A stretch of DNA of 64,000 nt. Source: Rhizobium sp. 16-488-2b. Its GTDB lineage: Bacteria; Pseudomonadota; Alphaproteobacteria; Rhizobiales; Rhizobiaceae. The position numbers were made by a program, and so were the translations under genes. The notes under the pieces were generated by a model, which saw nothing but the letters and a program-made list of their open reading frames with translations, ran no database searches and was not told the DNA's origin. The stretch's first letter is position 1. Each line of letters begins with the position of its first letter. Shown one piece after another: positions 43,601 through 53,094 of the stretch. The DNA is taken from the NCBI RefSeq assembly GCF_017741815.1, contig NZ_JAGHMF010000002.1:1-64000 (forward strand). Reading direction: 5' to 3'.

Positions 43601-44236
43601 TTAGTGGGCGCCGGACATGTCGCCGAGGACTTCCTTGGAAGCGACGGTCGAGTCGGCGTTGAGCTTGTAGACCATGGGAACGCCGGTCGCGAGGTTGACG
43701 CCGAGGATCTGTTCCTTGGTGAGCTTGTCGAGCACCATGACCAGCGAGCGCAGCGAGTTGCCGTGGGCGGCGACGAGCACGGTTTCACCGCGCAGGACGC
43801 GGGGCAGGATCTCGGTCAGATAATAGGGCCAGACGCGGGCGCCGGTGTCGCGCAGGCTTTCGCCACCCGGAGGGGGAACGTCGTAGGAGCGGCGCCAGAT
43901 GTGGACCTGCTCTTCGCCCCACTTGGCGCGGGCGTCGTCCTTGTTGAGGCCGGAGAGATCGCCGTAGTCGCGCTCGTTCAACGCCTGGTCCTTGATCGTC
44001 TCAAGGCCGGTCTGGCCGACGTTTTCCAGGATGATCTTCAGCGTGTCCTGGGCGCGCTTCAGGTCGGAGGTGAAGGCGATGTCGAACTTGATGCCGGTTT
44101 CGGCGAGCGCCTTGCCGCCGGTGTTGGCTTCCTGAACGCCGAGCTCCGTGAGCTCCGGGTTCTTCCAGCCGGTGAAAAGGTTCTTCAGGTTCCAGTCGCT
44201 CTGGCCGTGGCGAACGAGGACGAGGGTACCGCTCAT
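43601..44236 (-). CDS. gpmA: Phosphoglycerate mutase, 2,3-BPG dependent
   Basis: A 211-residue cytosolic enzyme interconverting 3- and 2-phosphoglycerate in glycolysis and gluconeogenesis. The phospho-histidine motif [12 protein letters not shown] is at residues 5-16, [12 protein letters not shown] follows, and the second histidine is in [13 protein letters not shown]. It is shorter than E. coli GpmA (250) as is usual in alphaproteobacteria. GGAGG lies eight bases before the ATG. It is 21 bases downstream of dapB and probably the last gene of a run starting at mgsA. Confidence 0.95.
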   Translation of the reverse strand: MSGTLVLVRHGQSDWNLKNLFTGWKNPELTELGVQEANTGGKALAETGIKFDIAFTSDLKRAQDTLKIILENVGQTGLETIKDQALNERDYGDLSGLNKDDARAKWGEEQVHIWRRSYDVPPPGGESLRDTGARVWPYYLTEILPRVLRGETVLVAAHGNSLRSLVMVLDKLTKEQILGVNLATGVPMVYKLNADSTVASKEVLGDMSGAH

Positions 44237-44257
44237 TATAAATTCCTCCTGATGAGA

Positions 44258-45082
44258 TCAGTGTTGGGAGAGCCCGAGAACATCGAGCATGGAATAGAGA
44301 CCCGGCTTCTTGTCGCACGCCCAAAGGGCCGCCTTGACGGCGCCGCGCGCGAAGATGGAGCGATCGCCGGCGCTGTGGGCCATGGAGACGCGCTCGCCTT
44401 CGCCGGCGAAGATGACGGAATGTTCGCCGATGACGGAGCCGCCGCGAAGCGTGGCGAAGCCGATCGTGCCCGCTTCGCGCGCGCCGGTGTGGCCATCGCG
44501 GACGCGGACGGAATGCGTTGCGAGATCGATGCCGCGGCCCTTGGCGGCGGCTTCACCCAGCAGCAGCGCGGTGCCCGAGGGGGCGTCGACCTTGCGCTTG
44601 TGGTGCATTTCGAGAACCTCGATATCCCAATCGGCGGGATCGAGCGCGCGCGCCGCCTGTTCGACCAGCACGCTCAAGAGATTGACGCCGAGGCCCATAT
44701 TGCCTGACTTGACAATGCGGGCGTGGCGGCTGGCGGCTGAGATCTTCTGTTCGTCCTCGACCGAGCAGCCTGTCGTGCCTATGATGTGGACGATGCGGGC
44801 CTGGGCGGCAAGCGCCGCGAATTCATTGGTGGTCGCCGGCGTGGTGAAATCGAGCACGCCATCGGCGTGCAAGAAGGCGGCCAGCGGATCGTCGGTGATC
44901 GAGATACCGTTGGGGCCGAGGCCCGCGATCTCGCCGGCATCCTTGCCGATGAAGGGCGAGCCGGGGCGGCCGACAGCTGCATGCAGCACGACGCCTTCGA
45001 TCTCGTGCACCATGCGGATGAGCGCCTGTCCCATGCGGCCCGCTGCACCAACCACCACCAGTTTCATCGCAGCATCGCTCAT
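44258..45082 (-). CDS. dapB: 4-hydroxy-tetrahydrodipicolinate reductase
   Basis: A 274-residue enzyme of lysine and meso-diaminopimelate synthesis. [14 protein letters not shown] is the nucleotide-binding motif near residue 12, [11 protein letters not shown] follows, and the substrate motif is [20 protein letters not shown] with the catalytic Lys. [17 protein letters not shown] completes the family pattern. The start at 45082 is the longest reasonable; an ATG at 45067 would remove five residues. It sits between the ABC exporter and gpmA with gaps of about 20 bases. Confidence 0.96.
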   Translation of the reverse strand: MSDAAMKLVVVGAAGRMGQALIRMVHEIEGVVLHAAVGRPGSPFIGKDAGEIAGLGPNGISITDDPLAAFLHADGVLDFTTPATTNEFAALAAQARIVHIIGTTGCSVEDEQKISAASRHARIVKSGNMGLGVNLLSVLVEQAARALDPADWDIEVLEMHHKRKVDAPSGTALLLGEAAAKGRGIDLATHSVRVRDGHTGAREAGTIGFATLRGGSVIGEHSVIFAGEGERVSMAHSAGDRSIFARGAVKAALWACDKKPGLYSMLDVLGLSQH

Positions 45083-45105
45083 GTCAGGCGTCCATCATTC
45101 ACGTA

Positions 45106-46893
45106 TCAGAAAGTCTCGGAGGCCGCGGGCCTCTGAAGGTTGTTGAGGCGAGCGTAAAGACCGTCGCTGCGCTTCGCAAGCGTCTCGTGATTGCCCTCTT
45201 CGACGACGCGGCCCTGCTGCATGACGACGATCTTGTCGGCGCGCACCACGGTCGAAAGACGGTGGGCGATGACAACGACGGTGCGGCCGGTCATGGCTTC
45301 GTCGAGCGCCTTCTGCACGGCAGCTTCCGATTCTGTATCGAGCGCGGAGGTGGCTTCGTCGAGAAGCAGGATCGGGGCATTGCGCACCAGAGCGCGGGCG
45401 ATCGACAGGCGCTGGCGCTGGCCGCCCGAGAGCGTCACGCCGTTTTCGCCGACCGGCGTGTCATAGCCTTCCGGCTGGGCGAGAATGAAGTCGTGGGCGT
45501 AAGCCAGACGCGCTGCTTCCTCGACCTCGGCATCGCTGGCGTCGGGACGACCGTAGCGGATGTTGTCGCGGATCGAGCCTTCGAAGAGATAGGGCTGCTG
45601 CGAGACATAGGCCAGCTGCTCGCGCAGCGACTTCTTGGTCACATGGGCGATGTCCTGGCCGTCGATCAGGATCTCGCCGGCCTTTGGGTCGTAGAAGCGC
45701 GGGATGAGATTGATGATGGTCGACTTGCCGGCGCCGGAGGGGCCGACGAGCGCGGTGGTCTTGCCGCCCTCGGCGACCATATTGACGCCATCGAGCACGT
45801 TGTCGTTGCCATAGGCGAAAGCGACATCCTTAAGCTCGATGCGGGCTTCGGTGACGACAAGCGGCTTGGCATCCGGCAGGTCGCGCTGGCGCGGCTCCAT
45901 GTCGAGCAGCTCGTAGATCATCCGCGCGTTGACGGCGGCACGCTCCATCTGCACCTGCAGCTTGGCAAGGCGGCGGGCCGGATCATAGGCCAAGAGCAGC
46001 GCGGTGACGAAGGAGAAGAAGGCGCCGGGCGGCACGTTCTGATAGATCGAGCGGTAGGCGGCGTAGGCGAGAACGCTGGCGACGGCGAAACCGGCGAAGC
46101 TTTCGGTCATCGGCGCGTTGCGCTCGGACAGCTTGGCGATCTTGTTGCCGCGCTCTTCGGCGGCGACGATGATCTTGTTGATCTTCTGCTCGAGCTGCCG
46201 CTCCATCGTGAAGGCCTTGACGATGGAGATGCCCTGAATGGTCTCCTGCATGGCGCCGAGCACGTGGCTGTTGAGGTCGATCGCTTCCTTGGTGGCCTGG
46301 CGCAGGCGCTTGGAGAGATAACGAAGCGCCAGAAGCAGCGGCGGCGCGAGAATGAGGACGGCGACGCTGAGCAGCGGGTCCTGATAGACCATGACGCCGA
46401 GCAGCGACACGAAGGTCAGGAGGTCGCGGGCGGTCGAGGTGATCGTCAGGTTGAGGACATCGCGGATGCCGCCGACATTCTGGCTGACCTGCGCGGCGAT
46501 GCGGGCCGAACGCGCCTCGTTGAAATAGCCGACCGACAGCGTCATCAGATGCACGTAGAGACGGCTCTGGTAGCGGGCGACGATGTTGTTGCCGATCTTC
46601 GACAGCGCCACCGCCTGGCCGTAGCTCGCGAAACCGCGAATGACGAAGGCGATGAAGATGGAGAGGCAGATGACCCAGACGACATCGGCGCGCCGGTTGG
46701 CGAAGGCCTCGTCGATGATCGAGCGCATGATCCAGGCGGTGAAGGCCGTCGATAGCGCGACGAGGACAAGACAGCTGATGGCGACGACGTAGCCCCAGAT
46801 GTGCTCGCGGCCGTTTTCAGCGATGATGCGCTTCAAGACGGCGGTGACCGTGCCGCTATCGACGGGGCGCTGCTGGGGATCGGGTGAACGCAA
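45106..46893 (-). CDS. MsbA-like ABC exporter
   Basis: A 595-residue half-transporter with six membrane helices (about 30-325) fused to an ATPase domain. Walker A is GPSGAGKSTIINL near 390, the signature is [17 protein letters not shown], and Walker B is ILLLDEATSALDTE. It works as a homodimer. Relatives export lipid A, polysaccharide or drugs, and MsbA function is only a guess. The start is a TTG at 46893 with AGGAAG six bases upstream. It lies between glk (94 bases) and dapB (23 bases) on the same strand. Confidence 0.9.
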   Translation of the reverse strand: MRSPDPQQRPVDSGTVTAVLKRIIAENGREHIWGYVVAISCLVLVALSTAFTAWIMRSIIDEAFANRRADVVWVICLSIFIAFVIRGFASYGQAVALSKIGNNIVARYQSRLYVHLMTLSVGYFNEARSARIAAQVSQNVGGIRDVLNLTITSTARDLLTFVSLLGVMVYQDPLLSVAVLILAPPLLLALRYLSKRLRQATKEAIDLNSHVLGAMQETIQGISIVKAFTMERQLEQKINKIIVAAEERGNKIAKLSERNAPMTESFAGFAVASVLAYAAYRSIYQNVPPGAFFSFVTALLLAYDPARRLAKLQVQMERAAVNARMIYELLDMEPRQRDLPDAKPLVVTEARIELKDVAFAYGNDNVLDGVNMVAEGGKTTALVGPSGAGKSTIINLIPRFYDPKAGEILIDGQDIAHVTKKSLREQLAYVSQQPYLFEGSIRDNIRYGRPDASDAEVEEAARLAYAHDFILAQPEGYDTPVGENGVTLSGGQRQRLSIARALVRNAPILLLDEATSALDTESEAAVQKALDEAMTGRTVVVIAHRLSTVVRADKIVVMQQGRVVEEGNHETLAKRSDGLYARLNNLQRPAASETF

Positions 46894-46987
46894 TAAAGAC
46901 TTCCTGTCTCGTGACCATGCGAGCCGCTGCTGCGGCCCGCGCTCGAGCGGCTCTATAAAGAGTTGGCGCCCGTTTGGCTAGACTTGG

Positions 46988-48019
46988 CTATCGACCCCAG
47001 CGGCGGCCATCGGTCGACACGCCGAAGGTGTCGGGCCGGCGGGCGTAGGACGAGAGGCCGGAGAGTGCGGCCAGCGGATGGGTGACGACATAGGTCGGGA
47101 TGGTCGAGAGGAGTGCCGTGTGCGGCGCCTTGTCCTCGAAACCGGCGCGAAACTCGGGCTTGCGCAGAGCCGCCAGGATCTTCTGGCTGATGCCGCCGGA
47201 GAGGAACACGCCGCCGCGGGCCATGAAGATCATCGCCATGTCGCCGGCAACGCGGCCGAGATAGGTCGAAAACAGCGAGATGGTCTCGACGGCAACGGGG
47301 TCGCTTTCGGCCAGCGCGTGCGAGGTGATGTCGGCCGGGTCGCTGTACTTCGGCGCGATGCCATCGGCGGTGCAGATGGCGCGGTAGAGGTTGACGATGC
47401 CGCGACCGGAGAGGATCTGCTCGGCGGAGACGCGACCCTCGATGGTTTCGACATAGGGGAAGATTTCGAGATCGCGCTTGCTGCGCGGCCCGAGATCGAC
47501 GTGACCGCCCTCGCCCGGAACCGGGATCCAGACGCCGCGCGCATGCACGAGGCCGCCGACGCCAAGGCCGGTGCCCGGTCCGAGCACGACGCGGGAGGCG
47601 ACCATGTCCTCATGGGCGTCGGCATTGCCGAGGCGTTCACGGTGTTCCGGCGCCAGATCGGAGATGGCGAGCGCCTGGGCTTCGAAGTCATTCACGACCA
47701 GGACATCCTCGAGCCCAAGATTCTCGATCATCGACTTCGGGCGCACGACCCAATCGCAATTGGTCAGCGGGATTTCGTCGTCACTGATCGGGCCGGCGAC
47801 CGCGAGGATGGCGGAACGCGGCTTGATCGCGCTCTTTTCCAGGATGGTGGCGCGGATGGCGTCGTCGATGGTCTTGAAATCGGCGGTGCGCACGTTCGGG
47901 AAATTGACCTGTTCGGCGTCGGCCGTCTCGATGATGGCGAAACGGGCATTGGTTCCGCCGATATCGCCGATCAGGATCGGGAAGGGCATGGAGGCGTCGC
48001 TGGTATCGAGCTGGTGCAT
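46988..48019 (-). CDS. glk: Glucokinase
   Basis: A 343-residue ATP-dependent glucokinase of the bacterial Glk family (not ROK). [14 protein letters not shown] binds the phosphate, LTNCDWVV and [11 protein letters not shown] line the sugar site, and [13 protein letters not shown] plus [12 protein letters not shown] give the catalytic segment. [17 protein letters not shown] is the adenosine site. It feeds glucose into the Entner-Doudoroff pathway, the main sugar route in rhizobia. GGAAC precedes the ATG at 48019; an ATG at 47989 is an alternative. It follows mgsA by 33 bases. Confidence 0.95.
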   Translation of the reverse strand: MHQLDTSDASMPFPILIGDIGGTNARFAIIETADAEQVNFPNVRTADFKTIDDAIRATILEKSAIKPRSAILAVAGPISDDEIPLTNCDWVVRPKSMIENLGLEDVLVVNDFEAQALAISDLAPEHRERLGNADAHEDMVASRVVLGPGTGLGVGGLVHARGVWIPVPGEGGHVDLGPRSKRDLEIFPYVETIEGRVSAEQILSGRGIVNLYRAICTADGIAPKYSDPADITSHALAESDPVAVETISLFSTYLGRVAGDMAMIFMARGGVFLSGGISQKILAALRKPEFRAGFEDKAPHTALLSTIPTYVVTHPLAALSGLSSYARRPDTFGVSTDGRRWGR

Positions 48020-48052
48020 GGCAGGTTCCGTTGTTGCGCGTTCGCGCGCCGC

Positions 48053-48436
48053 TTATGCGTGAAGATTGGCGATCAGCCTGTCGGCCGTTGCCTCGTTGAG
48101 TGCCATTGGGATATCATAGACGATCGCAAGGCGCATCAAGGCCTTGACGTCGACGTCGTGGGGCATGGGGGTCAGCGGGTCGACGAAGAAGATCAGGGCA
48201 TCGACCTCGCCGGTGGCAATCAACGCGCCGATCTGCTGGTCGCCGCCGAGCGGGCCGCTTTTCAACCGGGTGACATCGAGCGAGGGAGCGGCGTCGAGAA
48301 CGCGGCCGCCGGTCGTGCCCGTCGCGAAGATCGTCCAGTTCGCCTTGAGCGTCTCCTCGTTGCGGCGGGCGAATTCCGCCATGTCGTCCTTCTTCTGGTC
48401 ATGCGCGATGAGCGCAAGGCACTTGCGGCCGGCCAT
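48053..48436 (-). CDS. mgsA: Methylglyoxal synthase
   Basis: A 127-residue enzyme that turns dihydroxyacetone phosphate into methylglyoxal and phosphate, a bypass used when sugar phosphates pile up. [14 protein letters not shown] at the start, [11 protein letters not shown] and [20 protein letters not shown] with [16 protein letters not shown] carry the phosphate site and catalytic Asp and His. The ATG at 48436 has GGGGGAG close upstream, preferred over an ATG at 48466. It heads a leftward run with glk, which links the bypass to glucose input. Confidence 0.95.
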   Translation of the reverse strand: MAGRKCLALIAHDQKKDDMAEFARRNEETLKANWTIFATGTTGGRVLDAAPSLDVTRLKSGPLGGDQQIGALIATGEVDALIFFVDPLTPMPHDVDVKALMRLAIVYDIPMALNEATADRLIANLHA

Positions 48437-48541
48437 CAGAAGCTCCCCCTCTAAATTCACTGGCATAATTCAATCGATTTGACCGCTTCTATACGAAGCG
48501 ATCAGGGTTTTAAAGAGCGGTGTCGCGGTGTTCAACCGGCA

Positions 48542-49615
48542 TCATTGCGCTGCGGGCTTGTCATCCGGGATCGGGCCGCGATCGGGCAGCTCGTCGTCAT
48601 TGGCGGCGGCCGGCGCGTCGATGGGCTGAGCGCGGAGCACTTCGGCAGCCGAAGGGCCGCCATAGGTCGCGGCGCGCACGGAGGAGACCGAGGGCGCATC
48701 GAGAACCGCCTGGCAGGCCTTGGGCAGATCCGACACCATGACCTCGCGCGGCTTGACCGGCTTGGCATCCGGCTTCGGCGGCTTGGGCTTGGCCCAGGGC
48801 GCCGGGCTGAACCACCAGGCGAGCGACTTGTCGCAACCGTCGCCGGCGACCACAGGCGCCTGCGGCTTGCAATTGGCGGCGCCCGGCGGGCACTTGATGC
48901 GGATGTGGAAGTGTGAATCGTGGCCGTATTCCGGGCGCAGCTTGCCGAGATTGGTGCGATCGCCCGTCCAGGTGTCGCACATCTTCTTCTTGATCGCCGG
49001 ATTGACGAAGATGCGCTCGACCTGCGGGTAGCTCGCGGCGCGCATCAGGAGACGCGCGTGGGCCGGCGTCCAGACATTCGGGTTGATCGTCAGGAAGGCG
49101 TTCTTCTGCAGCATGGTCGTGAAGGGCAGCGCCTCGCGCTGTTCGGCCGTCATGCGGAAGTTGGGCATCGGCGTCAGCCAGATATCGGCATCGAGGCCGA
49201 TCTGGTGCGAGGCGTGGCCCGTGATCATCGGGCCGCCGCGCGGCTGGGCGATATCGCCGACCAGCAGGCCCGGCCAGCCATCATATTTGGCGGCATCGCG
49301 CGACAACTGCTCGATGGTGGAGAGCATGGCCGGATTGCCCCAGCGGCGATTGCGCGACAGGCGCATGGCCTGCCAGTTCGGACCATCCGTCGGAAGCGCC
49401 TCGGCACCAGCCATGCAGCCCTTGGCATAGAAGCCGTAGGGTTGCGGAGCGCCTTGGGTCGGAAGCTGAACGCCGCCGAAGATCGCCTTGGCGCTGCCGG
49501 GGCTCGGCTGTTTCTGCTGGGCGGCGACATCGCCGGCGATAAGACCGGCGCCGATCGCAGTGGCCAGTGCCAGTTTACCGATTGAAGAGAGCGCCTGCGC
49601 GATGCGGAAAGCCAT
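48542..49615 (-). CDS. mepA: Penicillin-insensitive murein endopeptidase
   Basis: A 357-residue periplasmic LAS-type metallopeptidase that cuts D-Ala-mDAP crosslinks in peptidoglycan. A signal peptide (ending near GDVAA, residue 29) precedes the mature protein. Metal ligands lie in MITGHASHQIGLDADIWLTP and in YGHDSHFHIRIKCPPGAANC. Several Cys pairs fit disulfides in the periplasm. A Pro/Lys-rich linker and tail make it longer than E. coli MepA (274). AGGA lies before the ATG at 49615. It seems to have its own promoter. Confidence 0.93.
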   Translation of the reverse strand: MAFRIAQALSSIGKLALATAIGAGLIAGDVAAQQKQPSPGSAKAIFGGVQLPTQGAPQPYGFYAKGCMAGAEALPTDGPNWQAMRLSRNRRWGNPAMLSTIEQLSRDAAKYDGWPGLLVGDIAQPRGGPMITGHASHQIGLDADIWLTPMPNFRMTAEQREALPFTTMLQKNAFLTINPNVWTPAHARLLMRAASYPQVERIFVNPAIKKKMCDTWTGDRTNLGKLRPEYGHDSHFHIRIKCPPGAANCKPQAPVVAGDGCDKSLAWWFSPAPWAKPKPPKPDAKPVKPREVMVSDLPKACQAVLDAPSVSSVRAATYGGPSAAEVLRAQPIDAPAAANDDELPDRGPIPDDKPAAQ

Positions 49616-49744
49616 GCCGTATCCTGAACTGCTGCCGACCATAGTCGAGTGATTTGCACCCGTTTTACCGTGAAATGCGATTCTGGTGAATCGATGTTTT
49701 TCACGGGCGATCACGAGACATCGCGTCGGCCGGCAGCGCCGCAC

Positions 49745-50317
49745 TCAGGCGTTGGCGAGGATGTCCGCGGTCTTGCGGATGCGCGACAGGCGCGGGAAGA
49801 TGCGCTCGCAGGCGAAGGCGTGCATCTCGGCGGTGAACGTCGTCATCGCATCCTCGGCGGCGATGACCGCGTAATTATGGGCGAACGCATCGCGGATCGT
49901 GGCCTCGACGCCGAAATTGGTGGCGATGCCGGTGAGAATAACTGTCCGGATGCCGCGACGGCGCAGCTGCAGATCGAGCTCGCTGCCGTAAAAGGCGCTC
50001 CATTGATGCTTGGTGATGCGCACATCCGGCGTCAGGTCAGCGATCTCGGGCGGTTCGCGCAGCGCCTCGGCCGGCAAGCCACCCTGTGGGAAGGCGATCG
50101 GTTCATCCGTCGGCTGGTTGACAGCATCGGCATAGTCCGCGGAAAATCCGATGGTGACGAAGACGGTCGTGCCGCCGGCTGCTTTCAGCGACTTGGCGAT
50201 TGCCGCGGTATTTTCGATCACCTGCTGAGCGGAATGAGGCGCGACGGGCCTGGAAATGATAAAGCCCTGCAGATCGATGGAGATCAGGGCGGTGGTCTTG
50301 GGATCGTATAGGGACAT
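49745..50317 (-). CDS. Isochorismatase-fold hydrolase lacking the nucleophilic Cys
   Basis: A 190-residue protein of the isochorismatase/nicotinamidase superfamily. Asp15 (ISIDLQGF) and Lys103 (RITKHQWSAF) of the usual triad are present, but the Cys position in TGIATNFGVEAT is Gly136. Gly here is typical of true isochorismatases (EntB, PhzD), which cleave a vinyl ether without a Cys, and of a few uncharacterised relatives. GGAG lies six bases before the ATG at 50317. It is divergent from a TetR gene with shared operators, so it is probably induced by its substrate or a related compound. Confidence 0.87.
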   Translation of the reverse strand: MSLYDPKTTALISIDLQGFIISRPVAPHSAQQVIENTAAIAKSLKAAGGTTVFVTIGFSADYADAVNQPTDEPIAFPQGGLPAEALREPPEIADLTPDVRITKHQWSAFYGSELDLQLRRRGIRTVILTGIATNFGVEATIRDAFAHNYAVIAAEDAMTTFTAEMHAFACERIFPRLSRIRKTADILANA

Positions 50318-50338
50318 GGAAGGCTCCGGAATAAACAT

Positions 50339-50376
50339 GAGGATGTCCTCGCAATTGGAAATATGAGGATGCCCTC
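50339..50376. promoter_or_regulatory. Duplicated TetR operator
   Basis: GAGGATGTCCTC (50339-50350, a perfect palindrome) and GAGGATGCCCTC (50365-50376) lie within two 17-base direct copies (ATGAGGATGtCCTCgCA and ATGAGGATGcCCTCaCA) 26 bp apart. The second covers the tetR start codon and the first sits 22 bp upstream of the divergent hydrolase start. Confidence 0.65.
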
Positions 50377-50983
50377 ACAAAAATCAAGTACCGATTCGAT
50401 CGATCGCTCGCCGAAGCAGAAGCGCGGGCACGAGCGCGTTGCCATTCTGACCGAGGCGGCCGCCAAGGTTTTTCTTGATAAGGGCTATGAGGCCGCGACG
50501 ATGACGGAGATCGCCGCCGAGGCGAAATCCTCGATCGGCTCGCTCTACCAGTTCTTCCCGACCAAGCCGGTGCTGGCCGAAGCGCTGCACATCGAGCGGA
50601 TGCGGCAGCTGAACGCCGCGCTGGTCGAGCTGCAAGGCGAAGTGGACGGCAAGCGGGCGTCCGAGATCGGCGACGCGATCTTCGCGCGGCTTGGCAGCTT
50701 TCTGGAGGATTACCGCGAATTTCCGGTGCTGGCGGCCCGGCGCGACATTCCCAAGGACCGCAAGGTGAAATCGCGGGCGGAGCTGCGCGGCAACATCAAG
50801 GCGCTATTGCAGAAGGCGAGCCCTTCTGTTGGAGACGATCTCGACCTTCTGTCGGCGCTGGTGCTCGAACTACTAAGGATCATCGTGACGGCGGCGCACG
50901 ATCCCGATATCGGCGGCGATCCGCGCATGGTGGCGGAGTTGCGGGGGATGCTGCGCAAAAGGCTGGAGGAAGCGACGGCCTGA
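50363..50983 (+). CDS. TetR-family repressor
   Basis: A 206-residue regulator. The N-terminal helix-turn-helix covers residues 25-70 (ILTEAAAKVFLDKGYEAATM and SSIGSLYQFFPTKPVLAEAL). The C-terminal helical ligand domain matches the TetR_C group found in several rhizobial repressors. It is divergent from the isochorismatase-fold gene, and the repeated palindromes spanning both starts make that gene and itself the predicted targets. The ATG at 50363 is used; an ATG at 50369 is also possible. Confidence 0.88.
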   Translation: MRMPSQKSSTDSIDRSPKQKRGHERVAILTEAAAKVFLDKGYEAATMTEIAAEAKSSIGSLYQFFPTKPVLAEALHIERMRQLNAALVELQGEVDGKRASEIGDAIFARLGSFLEDYREFPVLAARRDIPKDRKVKSRAELRGNIKALLQKASPSVGDDLDLLSALVLELLRIIVTAAHDPDIGGDPRMVAELRGMLRKRLEEATA

Positions 50984-51097
50984 GCGGCAACTCTTGCGCT
51001 CACATTTGCGCGAAGCCGGACAAAAAAGGTTGCGTCACCTGTTTTTCGCCAGCATTTCGCCTATCCTCGAAAAAAGCGAAACAATTGGGGCTGGCGA

Positions 51098-52936
51098 ATG
51101 GCGCGTGCGTGGTCGAGACTTGGTTTGGTGTTTTCTCTGTTGGGCGCTGCCGCCCTGCCCTTGCAGGCCGTCGCCCAAGAGCCGGTCTTCCGGATCGGAA
51201 CCTCCACGATCGGCGAGCTGAAATACAAGCCGGGTTTCAAGCATTTCGACTACGTCAATCCGGATGCGCCGAAGGGCGGCAATCTGAGGCTTTCGGCATC
51301 GGGCACCTACGACACGTTCAATCCGCTGCTTTCCAAGGGCGAGGCAGCCGTCGGCCTGACGCTGCCGTTCGAGACGCTGATGAAATCGGCAGACGACGAG
51401 CTGCTCGCCTCCTACGGGCTGCTGGCCGAAGGGGTTTCCTACCCCGACGACGTCTCGAGCGCGACGTTCAGGCTGCGCGCCGAGGCGAAGTGGGCGGATG
51501 GCAAGCCTGTCACGCCAGAGGACGTGATCTTCAGCTTCGACAAGGTGAAGGAGCTGAACCCGCTCGCTTCCAACTATTACAAGCACGTGGTGAAGGCCGA
51601 GAAATCGGGCGAGCGCGACGTGACCTTCACCTTCGACGAGAAGAACAACAAGGAACTGCCGAATATCCTCGGCCAGCTCGTGATCGTGCCGAAGCACTGG
51701 TGGGAGGGCACCGGGGCTGACGGCAAGCCGCGCGATATCGCCAAGACCACGCTGGAACCTGTCATGGGCTCCGGCCCCTACAAGATCGCCGCCTTCACGG
51801 CAGGCGCCACGATCCGCTACGAGCTGCGCGACGACTATTGGGGCAAGGATCTCAACGTGAATGTCGGGCAGAACAATTTCGGCTCGATCAACTACACCTA
51901 TTACGGCGACCGCGACGTGGAATTCGAGGCGTTCCGGGCCGGCAACAGCGATTACTGGCAGGAGACGCAGGCGGCGCGCTGGGCGACCGGCTATGACTTC
52001 CCGGCGGTCAAGGAAGGCCGCGTGAAGAAGGAGGACGTGCCGAATGCGCTGCGCGCCACCGGCATCATGCAGGCGCTGGTGCCGAACACGCGCCGCGACA
52101 TCTTCAAGGATGAGAAGGTGCGCGAGGCGCTGAACTACGGCTTCGACTTCGAGGAACTGAACCGCACCGTTGCCTTCAACAGCTACAAGCGCATCGACAG
52201 CTATTTCTGGAACACCGAGCTCGCTTCCTCCGGCCTGCCCCAGGGGCGTGAGCTGGAAATTCTCAACGGCCTCAAGGACAAGCTTTCGCCTTCGGTCTTC
52301 ACCACCGCCTATTCGAACCCCGTCGGCGGCGACCCGCAGAAGAGCCGCGACAATCTGCGCACGGCGATCAAGCTGCTCAAGGAAGCCGGCTGGGAGATCA
52401 AAGGCAACCGCATGGTCAACACCGCGACCGGCAAGCCGATGAGCTTCGAGATCCTGCTTTCCAGCCCGATGCTGGAGCGCTGGGCGGTGCCCTATACCAA
52501 CAATCTCAAGAAGATCGGCATCGATGCGCGGGTGCGCACGGTTGATGCCTCGCAATATACCAATCGCGTCCGCAGCTTCGACTACGACATGATCTGGAAC
52601 GTCTGGGCGCAGACGATGAACCCCGGCAACGAGCAGGCCGACTACTGGGGATCGGGCTCCGTCAACCAGCAGGGCTCGCGCAACTATGCCGGCATTTCCG
52701 ACCCGGCGGTCGACGCGCTGATCCGCATGGTGATCTTTGCGCCCAACCGGGACGAGCAGGTGGCGTCGATCAAGGCGCTCGACCGCGTGCTCATGGCGGG
52801 CCACTATGTCGTGCCGCTGTTCTACCGCGGCACGCAGTCGATCGCCTACTGGAACACGATCAGCCGGCCGGCCGAATACCCGACCTATGCGACCGGTTTC
52901 CCCGACGTCTGGTGGTCGTCTTCCGCCAAGAAATGA
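51098..52936 (+). CDS. yejA: Peptide ABC transporter, binding protein
   Basis: A 612-residue periplasmic binding protein (SBP family 5) with a signal peptide of about 26 residues ending AVAQ. YVNPDAPKGGNLRLSASGTY and TFRLRAEAKWADGKPVTPED are typical of YejA. In enterics YejABEF takes up microcin C and formylated peptides, and in Sinorhizobium it matters for tolerance of plant NCR peptides and bacteroid formation. GGGG lies seven bases before the ATG. yejB follows after 158 bases. Confidence 0.93.
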   Translation: MARAWSRLGLVFSLLGAAALPLQAVAQEPVFRIGTSTIGELKYKPGFKHFDYVNPDAPKGGNLRLSASGTYDTFNPLLSKGEAAVGLTLPFETLMKSADDELLASYGLLAEGVSYPDDVSSATFRLRAEAKWADGKPVTPEDVIFSFDKVKELNPLASNYYKHVVKAEKSGERDVTFTFDEKNNKELPNILGQLVIVPKHWWEGTGADGKPRDIAKTTLEPVMGSGPYKIAAFTAGATIRYELRDDYWGKDLNVNVGQNNFGSINYTYYGDRDVEFEAFRAGNSDYWQETQAARWATGYDFPAVKEGRVKKEDVPNALRATGIMQALVPNTRRDIFKDEKVREALNYGFDFEELNRTVAFNSYKRIDSYFWNTELASSGLPQGRELEILNGLKDKLSPSVFTTAYSNPVGGDPQKSRDNLRTAIKLLKEAGWEIKGNRMVNTATGKPMSFEILLSSPMLERWAVPYTNNLKKIGIDARVRTVDASQYTNRVRSFDYDMIWNVWAQTMNPGNEQADYWGSGSVNQQGSRNYAGISDPAVDALIRMVIFAPNRDEQVASIKALDRVLMAGHYVVPLFYRGTQSIAYWNTISRPAEYPTYATGFPDVWWSSSAKK

Positions 52937-53094
52937 GCGGACTTGCATTGGCCTGACGGCTGGGCTCCAAATGGGCCTACCGAATCACTTCGGACCATGA
53001 TCAGCGCCGGTACGGACCGGCAGAGGAAGGCTTGACGATTGAGCGGCGATAGACTGGACAGCCTACGACAGAACTCCCCGGAGGCCGCTCGCTG

